From an uncultured Clostridium sp. (GTDB lineage Bacteria; Bacillota; Clostridia; Lachnospirales; Lachnospiraceae), in contig UQBG01000012.1 of assembly GCA_900539185.1 (NCBI GenBank), forward strand, positions 36,941-100,940: a DNA stretch of 64,000 nt, in the 5' to 3' direction. The position numbers and the translations under genes were made by a program. Below, piece by piece: positions 1-8,305 of this stretch. Numbering within the stretch: the first letter of the stretch is position 1; every line of letters begins with the position of its first letter. Under the pieces are notes generated by a model. That model made no database searches and was not told the DNA's origin. It saw nothing but the letters and a program-made list of their open reading frames with translations.

Positions 1-891
1 GACCGGGTATCATGCTGGTTAACGATCAATGAGCCGCAGTGCTTTATAGGTTGTGGATATGAGTTTGGCAGTCATGCACCATTTGTTCAGATGGCACCAA
101 AGGATCTGATCACGATGACACACAACGTATTGTTGGCACATGGTAAGACGGTGAAGTATATTCGGGAGCACGCAAAGACAAAGGCAGAGATTTCATTTGC
201 ACCGATCGCACCGGTTTATATTCCGGAAAATGACACGAAAGAAGCGATAGAGGCAGCCAGACGGAAGACGTTCAGTATGACAAAGGAGGGCTTCACCTTT
301 GGACTGACCTGGTGGAGTGATCCGATTATACTGGGAAAATATCCGGAAGAGGCATATGAGCTCTTTGGAGAGGATATGCCGGTGTACAGTGAGGAAGATA
401 TGAAGCTGATCAGTCAGCCATTGGACTTCTATGGAATGAATGTTTACTACTCAGCAGGAGAGCATCGGACGGATGCCTATCCAGTATATATGTGGCAGGG
501 ACGTGCAACTACGACTATGGGCTGGCCGGTGACCCCGGAAGCACTGTATTGGTCGCCGAAGTTCCTGTATGAGCGTTACGGACTTCCGATCATGATTACG
601 GAAAATGGTATGGCAGGTATGGATTGGATTCATATGGATGGCAAGGTTCATGATTCATATCGTATCGACTTTATGCATCGGTATTTGCTGGAGTATAAGC
701 GTGCGGCAGAGGATGGTGTGCCATTGAAGGGCTATATGTACTGGTCACTGACAGATAACTTTGAGTGGGCGTTCGGTTATAATCAGCGGTTTGGTTTGAT
801 TTATGTGGATTATCAGACCCAGCAGAGAACGATGAAGGATGCTGCCTACTGGTATAAGGAAGTTATGGAGACAAACGGAGAAAATTTATAA
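1..891 (+). CDS. Beta-glucosidase, glycoside hydrolase family 1 (C-terminal 296 residues; start lies before the window)
   Basis: Open from base 1 in frame 1. Retaining GH1 enzymes hydrolyse beta-glucosides or phospho-beta-glucosides in the cytoplasm. The acid/base motif TINEP lies at fragment residues 8-12 (E11) and the nucleophile motif ITENG at about 199-203 (E201). The C-terminal YWSLTDNFEWAFGY signature of the family follows. Both catalytic glutamates are present, so only the N-terminal third is missing, through the window edge. Whether the substrate is phosphorylated cannot be decided. It is followed closely by a tRNA promoter, so it ends its transcription unit. Confidence 0.93.
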   Translation, partial: DRVSCWLTINEPQCFIGCGYEFGSHAPFVQMAPKDLITMTHNVLLAHGKTVKYIREHAKTKAEISFAPIAPVYIPENDTKEAIEAARRKTFSMTKEGFTFGLTWWSDPIILGKYPEEAYELFGEDMPVYSEEDMKLISQPLDFYGMNVYYSAGEHRTDAYPVYMWQGRATTTMGWPVTPEALYWSPKFLYERYGLPIMITENGMAGMDWIHMDGKVHDSYRIDFMHRYLLEYKRAAEDGVPLKGYMYWSLTDNFEWAFGYNQRFGLIYVDYQTQQRTMKDAAYWYKEVMETNGENL

Positions 892-899
892 AAAAGGTA

Positions 900-928
900 G
901 TGCAATTTTTCAAGGACTATGCTATAAT
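900..928 (+). promoter_or_regulatory. Probable promoter of tRNA-Pro
   Basis: A perfect -10 TATAAT sits at 923-928, 17 bp downstream of a weak -35 (GTGCAA, 900-905), and about 40 bp before the tRNA. Confidence 0.55.
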
Positions 929-967
929 AGCAAAAGTTGCTGAAGAGATTCAGTAACTTTTGCTTTC

Positions 968-1041
968 CGGAATGTGGCTCAGTTTGGTAGAGCGCTTCGT
1001 TCGGGACGAAGAGGTCGCGTGTTCGAATCACGTCATTCCGA
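968..1041 (+). tRNA. tRNA-Pro (anticodon CGG)
   Basis: The acceptor arms CGGAATG (968-974) and CATTCCG (1034-1040) pair perfectly. The anticodon stem CTTCG/CGAAG encloses the loop TTCGGGA, giving anticodon CGG for proline codon CCG. The T arm carries GTTCGAATC. CCA is not encoded. Confidence 0.93.
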
Positions 1042-1048
1042 TGCTGGA

Positions 1049-1094
1049 AAAAGAGCGGAATCCCCAGAGTTTTCAAGGGGTTTCGCTCTTTTTA
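1049..1094 (+). terminator. Intrinsic terminator of tRNA-Pro
   Basis: AAAGAGCG plus CCCC pairs with GGGG plus CGCTCTTT, ending in a short T run, directly after the tRNA. Confidence 0.75.
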
Positions 1095-1151
1095 CATTAC
1101 GTGATTTTTAACTCAGGGATTATAGGTACAGAACGTAAGGGATGTAGGAAT

Positions 1152-1634
1152 ATGAATCAGATTAAGAAGGCAACGGAAGCGGATGCACAGGAAATTTTAA
1201 AATTATATCAGACGATGCTGTACGGACCGGCAGACTGGAATGAAGGCTATCCGTCTCACAAGACAATCGCATTTGATCTGTCAAGAGGGGCTTTGTTTGT
1301 TATGAAGAATGCGCAGGGGGAGATTTTGGCTACAATCTCGATCGATGAGGATGAGGCGGTTGAACGACTGACCTGTTGGGATCCGGCACTGCAGCCGAGT
1401 GCAGAGCTTGCAAGACTTTGTGTACGGAAGGATGCACAGGGAAAAGGCATTGCGAAGCAGATGATGCGGTTTGTGTTCGGAATTCTCAGAGAAGAGGGGG
1501 AAAAAAGTGTCCATATACTGGTAAAGACGGGGCACGAGGTTGCACTTTCTGCCTATCGAACACTTGGATTTCGTGAGGTTGGAACCTGCCATTTATTTGA
1601 TAAAGATTTCATTTGTATGGAAATCATTCTTTAA
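1152..1634 (+). CDS. GNAT family N-acetyltransferase
   Basis: A 160-residue predicted acetyl-CoA-dependent N-acetyltransferase of unknown substrate. The start is ATG at 1152, preceded by a purine-rich ribosome site; the frame stays open upstream through the tRNA, so the longer reading is rejected. The acetyl-CoA pyrophosphate loop is seen as ARLCVRKDAQGKGIAKQMM, matching the family V-x4-[QR]-x2-G-x-[GA] signature, and the C-terminal AYRTLGFREVG is the usual beta-alpha end. It is a single gene after the tRNA terminator. Confidence 0.85.
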   Translation: MNQIKKATEADAQEILKLYQTMLYGPADWNEGYPSHKTIAFDLSRGALFVMKNAQGEILATISIDEDEAVERLTCWDPALQPSAELARLCVRKDAQGKGIAKQMMRFVFGILREEGEKSVHILVKTGHEVALSAYRTLGFREVGTCHLFDKDFICMEIIL

Positions 1635-1679
1635 ACTCCTGATTATTTTCAATAAAAATTCTCAAAAGAAAACTATATA

Positions 1680-1738
1680 TTGACATGCAAGTTAGATTAA
1701 ACTAACATATATGTGAACGTAATCATAAAATGTTCACA
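1680..1738 (+). promoter_or_regulatory. Promoter with two palindromic operator candidates before the TetR gene
   Basis: TTGACA (1680-1685) and TAACAT (1703-1708) are 17 bp apart. GTTAG-N6-CTAAC (1691-1706) fills the spacer and overlaps the -10. A second perfect inverted repeat, TGTGAAC-N13-GTTCACA (1712-1738), covers the start-site region. The placement fits autorepression by the next gene. Confidence 0.65.
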
Positions 1739-1764
1739 AAAAATAAATGTATGGAGAGGATACG

Positions 1765-2355
1765 ATGCCAACAAGAGTATTTTCAGAGGAAGAACGGGAA
1801 GCATTGCGAATTCAGATGCTGGAGGTTGGATTTCCATTGCTAAAACAGTATGGTATGACGCATACTTCGATTTCAAAGATTACCAAGGCGGCGGGAATCG
1901 GAACCGGTACATTCTATAAGTTCTGGGAGAGCAAAGAGGCCTATATGGCGGAGCTGATTCAGTATCGTGTAGGAAAGATAAGACCAACGCTGATTGGAGC
2001 GGAAGCATTATCCGGACAGAGACGACTGGGACGCGAAGATGCACGCCGATACCTGCGGGCGGTGGTGGATGAGGAGGTCAGCATTTATCCGCATATGACA
2101 TTAGAGGATGAGGCGAGGCTACTTCATGGAACCGATGCATTTATTCCGGATCTGGATAAAGAGCATGCGATTACAATGGGCCTGCTGGGGTATCTGGATA
2201 ATGTACGGGAGGATGTGAATGTCGGATTGGTTGCGAATCTTACAAAGGTTTTGGTGCTAACCTCAGAATCCCGGGAGGAGCTGCATGCATCGGCGTATCA
2301 GGAAACGCTGGAGACACAGATTGAGACGATTTTGAATTTAATTTTTAAGAATTAG
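1765..2355 (+). CDS. TetR/AcrR family transcriptional regulator
   Basis: A 196-residue predicted dimeric repressor. The N-terminal helix-turn-helix is clear, with THTSISKITKAAGIGTGTFY at about residues 32-51 followed by KFWESKEAYM, the usual TetR end of the recognition module. The C-terminal ligand domain is divergent, so the effector is unknown. ATG at 1765 is preferred because GGAGAGG lies 5-10 bases upstream; the ATG at 1747 has no such site. A hydrolase gene follows after 16 bases, forming a two-gene unit behind a palindromic promoter. Confidence 0.87.
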   Translation: MPTRVFSEEEREALRIQMLEVGFPLLKQYGMTHTSISKITKAAGIGTGTFYKFWESKEAYMAELIQYRVGKIRPTLIGAEALSGQRRLGREDARRYLRAVVDEEVSIYPHMTLEDEARLLHGTDAFIPDLDKEHAITMGLLGYLDNVREDVNVGLVANLTKVLVLTSESREELHASAYQETLETQIETILNLIFKN

Positions 2356-2371
2356 GTAGGAGGAAAAACAG

Positions 2372-3292
2372 ATGAAAAAGATAAAAGAGACAGAAAAAGG
2401 ATTTTACGGATGCTATTGGCCGGTAGAAGGAAGCACTTGTGCAATCATTGCGATGCTGGGAGATGACTGTGAGGATCATATGGCAAAAGGAGCCGTAAAG
2501 TGGCTTCAGAAAAAGTTTCAGGTCAGTGTGGTAACACTGAGCCCGGCGCATAAGAATTATAGTCATCATAACCTTCCGGTAGAACGAATCGGAGCGGTTA
2601 TAAAATACCTTCAGGAGAGAGGAATAAAGAAAATAGGAATTGCAGGGGCTTCTACAACGGGTATGTTTGCCCTGATAGCGGCGTCCTATTATCCGGAGAT
2701 TACATTAACTTTGGCGATGACTCCGTCAGACTTTGTAATGGAGGGCTTCTATCAGGGAAAGCGTGATGGTATGACAGAGTGGCCGGGAGAAGGAGAATCT
2801 ACTGCATCCTGGGAAGGAAAGCCGCTTCCGTATCTCCCGTATGCATATCGTCACCCGGCGTATGGTCAGAAGATGAAGGATGATGCAAAGAAGAATGGTG
2901 ACATGATCTCATCCGTCAATATATTCATTGATTCCGAAAAGGCACATCCGATCCAGGAGGAAGAATTTATTAAGATTGAACGGATTCATGGAAAGGTACT
3001 GTTGATCGGAGCCGAAGATGATTCTTTGTGGGAAGCGGCAAAGTATATCCGAAGAATGGAGAAGCGGCTGGAGACACATGCACATGAGTGTGAGGTGGAG
3101 AGTTATATTTATGAGCACGCAACTCATTTTGTATTCCCGGAAGGAATGTTAAAAGCAATAATACCGGCTGTAGGGGATCTGATGACATGGGTATTTGCTG
3201 CCGGACGAAAGTTCCCAAAGGAATGTAAGGAAGCACGGAAGGATATTGAGCGGCATGTGACAGATGCGATTGAGACGTGGAAACGCCGGTAA
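2372..3292 (+). CDS. Alpha/beta hydrolase, acyl-CoA thioester hydrolase/BAAT C-terminal-like
   Basis: A 306-residue hydrolase with a recognisable triad: nucleophile S94 in GASTTG, acid D216 or D217 in GAEDDSLWEA, and histidine H249 or H252 in EHATHFVFPEG. The spacing and the HATHFVFPEG end resemble the BAAT C-terminal family, whose members cleave acyl-CoA or related esters. No signal peptide is seen, so it is cytoplasmic. AGGAGG precedes the ATG. It is co-transcribed with the TetR gene and is its probable target. The natural substrate cannot be inferred. Confidence 0.8.
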   Translation: MKKIKETEKGFYGCYWPVEGSTCAIIAMLGDDCEDHMAKGAVKWLQKKFQVSVVTLSPAHKNYSHHNLPVERIGAVIKYLQERGIKKIGIAGASTTGMFALIAASYYPEITLTLAMTPSDFVMEGFYQGKRDGMTEWPGEGESTASWEGKPLPYLPYAYRHPAYGQKMKDDAKKNGDMISSVNIFIDSEKAHPIQEEEFIKIERIHGKVLLIGAEDDSLWEAAKYIRRMEKRLETHAHECEVESYIYEHATHFVFPEGMLKAIIPAVGDLMTWVFAAGRKFPKECKEARKDIERHVTDAIETWKRR

Positions 3293-3312
3293 TGGAAGAA
3301 AGGAGAATACCA

Positions 3313-3381
3313 ATGGCAGTCAAAGTAACGGATGCAAGCAGAAATGTGAAAAAAGCTGTTGCAACGAAAAATGTCACATAG
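3313..3381 (+). CDS. Possible 22-residue peptide or gene remnant
   Basis: An ATG with a good AGGAGA site opens a short Lys/Val-rich frame ending in TAG. It follows the hydrolase gene by 20 bases. It resembles nothing I recognise and may be the surviving start of a deleted gene. Confidence 0.25.
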   Translation: MAVKVTDASRNVKKAVATKNVT

Positions 3382-3439
3382 TATTATAATGAGGATCTTG
3401 GAAAATATGTGATATTTAAAATGGATATGAGGATTAATT

Positions 3440-5383
3440 ATGCAATATAGCGATGAAATGGACAAAACGCAAGAAGGGATACATTTGAAGAAGAAAAGGT
3501 TTGTAAAATTAAAAAAAACAGGAAATATCTTTGCGATTATGGGACTGTCTATCATTTGGGTTATAGCTGCGTACACATTTATTCTGCAAAGTGCCTATAC
3601 TAAGACTGCACTGGAAACAGAAATCTCCCGTGATAGAGCAAGTGCAGATGCAGTCCATAAACTGGTGGATGGAAAAATTGGGTGGGAGGATTTTTCACAA
3701 ATCAAGGATCGCTCCGATGAAGATACACAGTTCTATAAGGATATTTCCCTCTACCTCAACGAGATCCGGACATTGAATTCTACAAGGTATATTTACATTG
3801 CTACGAGAAACGAAGAAGGAAAACTGATCTATGTGGTGGATGGTTTGAATCCAGATGCCGGGGATGTAAGACATCCCGGGGATTATATAGAGGATGAAAT
3901 GATTCCCTATATTGAAAGGGCTCTCTCTGGGGAAAACGTGTATTCTCAAGATATTGTGGACACAACCTGGGGACCAATTTTCACGGCCTGCTATCCGGTA
4001 CGTTCAAATCTGGATGGAACGGGAGAGATCGTAGGTGCATTCTGTATTGAAATTGATATGCAGTCTGCGTATGGCATGGTAGAGAAGACAAAAAACATAT
4101 CTGTAATTTGTGGCACGATTGCCGGATTAGTGTTGCTGATGATCTGTTTGAGTATCTATTTTATCTACCAGAAAAGCAAGAAAGAAGAATATACGCAAAA
4201 GCAACAGTTGTTGGAAGCTGTGGAAAAAGCAGATGCTGCCAATCAGGCAAAATCTACATTTTTGCTTAACATGAGCCATGATATCCGAACCCCAATGAAT
4301 GCCATCATTGGATTTACCAATATTGCATTGCACCAGAATGCGGTTGCAGAAATACATGAAAGTCTGGAAAAAGTGCGGGAAAGTTCCAATCATCTGCTTT
4401 CGTTGTTGAATGATATTCTTGATCTCAGTCGTATTGAAAGTGGAAAAACAGTGTTTTCTCCTGAACCGGTGAATATTACCGAGCTGACAGATAATGTTCT
4501 GGCAATCATGAAAGGCCTTCTTTATAACAGAGATTTGAAGATTGAAGTATACCGTGAAAGACCAAAGAATTCCTATGTTCTTGCAGATGCTGCACGTATT
4601 CGAGAAGTTCTGACGAATCTTCTCAGTAATGCTGTGAAATTCACAAAGGATGGTGGAACGGTCACACTGGACATCAGCAGTCATCCGGGAGAGGATGACA
4701 AGCATATTGTAGCCCGTTATATTGTTCGGGATAACGGTATTGGGATGAGTGAAGAGTTTCAGAAAAACCTATTTAAACCATTTTCACAAGAAGATGACAG
4801 AGGTGCCAGAACACAATATAAGGGTACCGGACTTGGAATGGCCATTACAAAGGAATATGTTCACATGATGGGAGGCAAAATTGACTTTGAAAGCAAAAAG
4901 GGCATTGGAACTACTTTCATAGTGGAGATTCCGCTGGAGTTGACAGAGCAAGATATTCATCAAAAGCAAGAAGATCCAGTGAATCGTGATTTGACAGGTG
5001 TTAATGTTCTTATGGCAGAGGATAATGATCTGAATGCTGAGCTTGCTACGGTGATGCTGGAGGATGCAGGCATGGTTGTGACACGGGCATCCGATGGAAA
5101 GGAAGCGGTCGAACTATTCAAAAATCATCCACGAGGCACTTACGATATTATATTGATGGATATTATGATGCCGAATATGGACGGATATCAGGCTGCGAAA
5201 ACTATTCGGGCCATGGAGATGGAGCGACCGGACGCAAGTACGATTCCGATTATTGCCTTGTCCGCAAATGCTTTTGTGGAGGATATCAAGGCTTCATTGG
5301 ATTCTGGTATGAATGGTCATATTTCAAAACCATTTGACATGGAAGAAGTAACCGATACAATCACAAAATATGTCAAGTCTTAG
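3440..5383 (+). CDS. Hybrid sensor histidine kinase with Cache-like extracellular domain and C-terminal receiver
   Basis: A 647-residue membrane kinase. It has TM1 at about 30-50, an extracellular sensor of about 170 residues containing a Cache-like stretch (TRYIYIATRNEEGKLIYVVDG), and TM2 at about 220-243. HisKA carries H280 in NMSHDIRTPMNAIIGF. The ATPase domain has N box NLLSNAVKF, DNGIGM and GTGLGMAI. The C-terminal receiver carries D574 in ILMDIMMPNMDGY and the SKPF lysine. No histidine phosphotransfer domain or response regulator is adjacent, so the output partner is elsewhere. The signal is unknown. A terminator follows. Confidence 0.93.
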   Translation: MQYSDEMDKTQEGIHLKKKRFVKLKKTGNIFAIMGLSIIWVIAAYTFILQSAYTKTALETEISRDRASADAVHKLVDGKIGWEDFSQIKDRSDEDTQFYKDISLYLNEIRTLNSTRYIYIATRNEEGKLIYVVDGLNPDAGDVRHPGDYIEDEMIPYIERALSGENVYSQDIVDTTWGPIFTACYPVRSNLDGTGEIVGAFCIEIDMQSAYGMVEKTKNISVICGTIAGLVLLMICLSIYFIYQKSKKEEYTQKQQLLEAVEKADAANQAKSTFLLNMSHDIRTPMNAIIGFTNIALHQNAVAEIHESLEKVRESSNHLLSLLNDILDLSRIESGKTVFSPEPVNITELTDNVLAIMKGLLYNRDLKIEVYRERPKNSYVLADAARIREVLTNLLSNAVKFTKDGGTVTLDISSHPGEDDKHIVARYIVRDNGIGMSEEFQKNLFKPFSQEDDRGARTQYKGTGLGMAITKEYVHMMGGKIDFESKKGIGTTFIVEIPLELTEQDIHQKQEDPVNRDLTGVNVLMAEDNDLNAELATVMLEDAGMVVTRASDGKEAVELFKNHPRGTYDIILMDIMMPNMDGYQAAKTIRAMEMERPDASTIPIIALSANAFVEDIKASLDSGMNGHISKPFDMEEVTDTITKYVKS

Positions 5384-5416
5384 AATATGAAAGATTAGGC
5401 AAACAAAGTGGGAAAG

Positions 5417-5449
5417 GAGAACCGTTATCAAAAGGTTCTCTTTTCTTTT
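5417..5449 (+). terminator. Terminator after the hybrid kinase
   Basis: GAGAACC/GGTTCTC stem followed by TTTTCTTTT. It overlaps the last bases of the convergent polymerase gene. Confidence 0.75.
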
Positions 5450-6666
5450 GACAGGCCACCGGTCATGTGAGCCTGATCTGAGTTTACAAATCTGGCACGG
5501 AGAATCGAATCTTCTCCGTAGCGGTTGCGAATGCTGTCGATCGCCGCATTCAGCTTCGAGAGCTTTTCGTTCTCCTCGGCGTGGAACAGGTCGAGTTGCT
5601 GGGAATCGGCACCGGAGATGTGACCGGTAGAAATGCCGATCTGGCGCAGAGGGGTGTGATCCCATAGGGTATCGAAGAGCTGACAGGCGGTGGTGTAGAT
5701 TACTTCAGTGACGTTGGTCGCTGAGGAGAGCTGACTCTGATGGGACTGGCGATGGAAGTCACAGTCTACAATCGAGACAGAAACCATGCTGATATAGGCT
5801 CCGTCCATGCGGATTCTGGCACCAATCGTTTCACTAAGGGATAATAAAAAGGTCTTTGCCGTTTCGGCGTCGGTTACGTCATAAGCAATCGTGACAGAGT
5901 TCCCGTAGCTTTTATTGGCAGTCTTGTGGTCGGTAACCAGTTCGATGTCGTGTCCGTTTGCATAGTTCCAGATGATTTCTCCATGCTTTTTAAAATGTGA
6001 GCGAAGGATATTCACATCACACCGAGCCAGATCACCGATCGTATGGATCCCCAGTGTATGTAGCTTCTGACCGGTAGAACGTCCGACAAAGAACAGATCA
6101 TCGACAGAGAGCGGCCACATCTTTACAGGAACTTCTTCCGGGAACAGAGTATGCACCCGATCCGGTTTTTCAAAGTCGGAAGCCATCTTAGCCAGAAGAC
6201 GGTTTTTGGAAACACCGATATTAACGGTAAAGCCGAGCGTGTCACGGATGATGTCTTTTAATTTACCGGCAAATTCCACAGGTGAGCCATACAGGCGGCC
6301 GGTGCCGGTCATGTCACAGAAGGCTTCGTCGATACTATACTGTTCTACGATGGGAGCGTAGGAGCGCAGAAGTTCCATAAAGGCATGAGACTGTGCAACG
6401 TATAGAGCATAGTCCGGTGGAACAACAGTCAGTCCGGGGCATTTTCTGCGGGCATTTACAAGAGGTTCACCGGTTCGAATCTGATAGATCTTTGCCGGAG
6501 AGGACTTTGCTAAAACAATGCCGTGGCGATTTTTCTCACTTCCGCCGATGACGGATGGGATCGTGCGTAGATCCGTGGAGGAAGGATCAGCGGACAGACG
6601 ACGGGCAGCCTCCCAGGAAAGGAAGGCACTATTCACATCTATATGATAAATAATCGGTTCTGGCAT
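5428..6666 (-). CDS. dinB: Y-family DNA polymerase (DinB/Pol IV-like)
   Basis: A 412-residue translesion polymerase. The palm carboxylates are present: D10 in HIDVNSAFLSWE and D113/E114 in YSIDEAFCDM. The fingers segment GIVLAKSSPAKIY and the thumb helix-hairpin-helix (LGIHTIGDLARCDV) follow, then a little-finger domain. The insert between the first two motifs is longer than in E. coli DinB, a pattern I associate with Firmicutes UvrX/ImuB-like members, so the exact subfamily is open. The start has an AGAGGT site. A LexA box in the promoter indicates SOS induction. Confidence 0.9.
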   Translation of the reverse strand: MPEPIIYHIDVNSAFLSWEAARRLSADPSSTDLRTIPSVIGGSEKNRHGIVLAKSSPAKIYQIRTGEPLVNARRKCPGLTVVPPDYALYVAQSHAFMELLRSYAPIVEQYSIDEAFCDMTGTGRLYGSPVEFAGKLKDIIRDTLGFTVNIGVSKNRLLAKMASDFEKPDRVHTLFPEEVPVKMWPLSVDDLFFVGRSTGQKLHTLGIHTIGDLARCDVNILRSHFKKHGEIIWNYANGHDIELVTDHKTANKSYGNSVTIAYDVTDAETAKTFLLSLSETIGARIRMDGAYISMVSVSIVDCDFHRQSHQSQLSSATNVTEVIYTTACQLFDTLWDHTPLRQIGISTGHISGADSQQLDLFHAEENEKLSKLNAAIDSIRNRYGEDSILRARFVNSDQAHMTGGLSKEKRTF

Positions 6667-6698
6667 ATCGGTACCTCTTTAAAATGAATTCTTATACC

Positions 6699-6727
6699 AT
6701 ATTATCAGAACAAATGTTCTAAGTAAA
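6699..6727 (-). promoter_or_regulatory. SOS promoter with LexA box for the Y-family polymerase
   Basis: On the minus strand -35 TTTACT (6727-6722) and -10 TAATAT (6704-6699) are 17 bp apart. The spacer holds AGAAC-ATTT-GTTCT (6720-6707), whose GAAC-N4-GTTC core matches the Bacillus-type LexA/DinR box. LexA binding would cover the promoter. Confidence 0.82.
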
Positions 6728-6769
6728 TAGGAAATTTGTAAAAAAAATATGAAAAAACAAAAAGAAGGA

Positions 6770-6798
6770 TTGATTTTTATTTTTTATACATATAACAT
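6770..6798 (+). promoter_or_regulatory. Probable promoter of the MarR gene
   Basis: TTGATT (6770-6775) and TAACAT (6793-6798) with a 17-bp AT-rich spacer, 25 bp before the start codon. Confidence 0.5.
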
Positions 6799-6822
6799 AA
6801 AAAGAAAAAGGGAGGTAATGGA

Positions 6823-7311
6823 ATGAAGCAGACAGAAGTAGCAGCAACAAATGAAGTGGCAGAACTGGCGAATGAGATTACGATCCAGTCCTATCGGTGG
6901 AATCGGGTAGACCTCCATAGATTGTTTCAGAATATGTCTACTGTAGATTATGCCGCAATGTGGATCCTATCCCGTCATATCGAGGGTGAAGAGGAGAATA
7001 AGAAGATTTATCTGAAAGAGATATCAGAAAAGCTGATGCTGCCGATGCCGAAGGTGTCCAGACTGGTACAGGCCTTACAGGAGAAGGGACTGGTGACCTG
7101 GCGGCATGATGGCAAGGGGGAAGAGGGAACCTATATTCAGGTGACGGAGCATGGTGTCCAGAAGGGAATCGAACAGCAGGAGACGCTGAAGGAGTTTTAT
7201 AATCGAGTGATTCCAAGGTTCGGAAAAGAGCGGTTTGCACATCTGCTTGAGGAGATGAACGAACTTGAGGAGATCATGAAGGATGAAATGGAAAATAGCA
7301 GCAACCGGTAG
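6823..7311 (+). CDS. MarR family transcriptional regulator
   Basis: A 162-residue winged-helix regulator. The recognition region reads YLKEISEKLMLPMPKVSRLVQALQEKG split over the second and third helices, followed by a wing (VTWRHDGKGEEGTYIQVTEHG). Flanking helices serve dimerisation. GGGAGGT precedes the ATG. It stands between the SOS polymerase (divergent) and the heat-shock gene, each with its own promoter, so no target can be assigned from position alone. Confidence 0.82.
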   Translation: MKQTEVAATNEVAELANEITIQSYRWNRVDLHRLFQNMSTVDYAAMWILSRHIEGEEENKKIYLKEISEKLMLPMPKVSRLVQALQEKGLVTWRHDGKGEEGTYIQVTEHGVQKGIEQQETLKEFYNRVIPRFGKERFAHLLEEMNELEEIMKDEMENSSNR

Positions 7312-7352
7312 TTGCTTTTGTTAACATAAGTTCACACATTTTTCACAAATAA

Positions 7353-7395
7353 TTAGCACTCAACACTTGACATTGCTAACAATAGGTGTTATAGT
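7353..7395 (+). promoter_or_regulatory. CIRCE operator overlapping a sigma-A promoter
   Basis: TTAGCACTC-N9-CATTGCTAA (7353-7379) has a perfect CIRCE left arm and a right arm matching 7 of 9 bases. TTGACA (7367-7372) inside it is paired with TATAGT (7390-7395) at 17 bp. HrcA binding would block this promoter. Confidence 0.82.
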
Positions 7396-7512
7396 ACAGG
7401 CATAACAAAGGAAGAGGGATAAAAAGAATAGAAGATGATCCCGGAATCCGATGTTAAAGTTGAAACTCAACACCTCAGATTTCTCTGATCGTGCTAATAG
7501 GTTATATGGTTT

Positions 7513-7543
7513 ATGAATCGTAAGGATTCATCTTTGAAAGGAG
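7513..7543 (+). promoter_or_regulatory. Hairpins just before the hsp20 Shine-Dalgarno, possible RNA thermometer
   Basis: A perfect 7-bp hairpin ATGAATC/GATTCAT with a 5-base loop ends at 7531. Next to it, UCUU (7531-7534) can pair with AGGA of the ribosome site at 7537-7543. The leader is about 150 nt, long for this window. A thermometer role is inference. Confidence 0.35.
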
Positions 7544-7552
7544 TAATGACTT

Positions 7553-8014
7553 ATGTTACCTAGTATTTTTGGAGAAAGCTTATTTGATGACTGGATGGAC
7601 TTCCCATTTGACGGGGAATTTGAAAAGCAGTTCTTCCCATCGAAGAATCCGTTGTATGGCAAGCATGCAAAGAACATGATGAAGACCGATGTGAAGGAAG
7701 TAGATGATCACTATGAAGTAGATATTGATCTTCCTGGATTCAAGAAAGACGAAGTAAGTGCAGAACTGAAGGACGGTTATCTGACAATCTCTGCAGCGAA
7801 GGGTCTGGATAAGGACGAGAAGGATAAGAAGACCGGCAAGTATATTCGTCAGGAGCGGTATGCCGGCAGTATGAGCCGAAGCTTCTATGTAGGTGAGGAC
7901 ATTACGCAGGATGAGATCAAAGCAAAGTATGAGAATGGTATCCTGCAGTTGACGATCCCGAAGAAGGAAGCAAAGCCTGCGGTAGAGCAGAAGAACTTCA
8001 TAGCGATTGAATAA
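7553..8014 (+). CDS. hsp20: Small heat shock protein, Hsp20/alpha-crystallin family
   Basis: A 153-residue ATP-independent holdase that keeps unfolding proteins soluble in the cytoplasm. The alpha-crystallin domain spans about residues 42-140, starting KTDVKEVDDHYEVDIDLPGF. It contains the conserved A-x-x-x-n-G-v-L signature as AKYENGILQLTIPK, and a short C-terminal tail. AAAGGAG precedes the start. Expression is predicted to be HrcA-controlled through the upstream CIRCE element, with possible added control in the leader. Two small genes follow. Confidence 0.92.
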   Translation: MLPSIFGESLFDDWMDFPFDGEFEKQFFPSKNPLYGKHAKNMMKTDVKEVDDHYEVDIDLPGFKKDEVSAELKDGYLTISAAKGLDKDEKDKKTGKYIRQERYAGSMSRSFYVGEDITQDEIKAKYENGILQLTIPKKEAKPAVEQKNFIAIE

Positions 8015-8069
8015 CCGGAAACATAACAATATGTGCATAGGATGATAGAATAGAAAGGAAGTAATTATT

Positions 8070-8189
8070 ATGTCAGATAAGAATCCAAAGCATCCATTGA
8101 AAAAGAAAAAAGTTCAGCAGAAGATGTGTGTTGCAAATCATTCTGAGGAAGAGATGCAGCCAAAGTCAAAGAAGCATGTTTATAACTAG
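8070..8189 (+). CDS. Small basic protein (39 residues), downstream of hsp20
   Basis: An ATG at 8070 with GAAAGGAA upstream opens a 39-residue frame rich in lysine (11 of 39) with one cysteine. It lies 55 bases after hsp20 with no terminator between, so it is probably on the heat-shock transcript. A terminator follows. Function unknown; not in the usual size range for annotation and may have been missed elsewhere. Confidence 0.55.
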   Translation: MSDKNPKHPLKKKKVQQKMCVANHSEEEMQPKSKKHVYN

Positions 8190-8220
8190 CCGGGAAATGA
8201 CTAATCTGTAAACGATAACG

Positions 8221-8256
8221 AATCGGAGAGCGGATGACGCCCTCCGATTTGTTGTT
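8221..8256 (+). terminator. Terminator of the hsp20 unit
   Basis: AATCGGAG/CTCCGATT stem with an inner GCG/CGC, then TGTTGTTT. Confidence 0.6.
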
Positions 8257-8305
8257 TATGCGATAAACAGTCGAGTAATAAAAACCTAAGACAAGGAGAG
8301 ATGAT

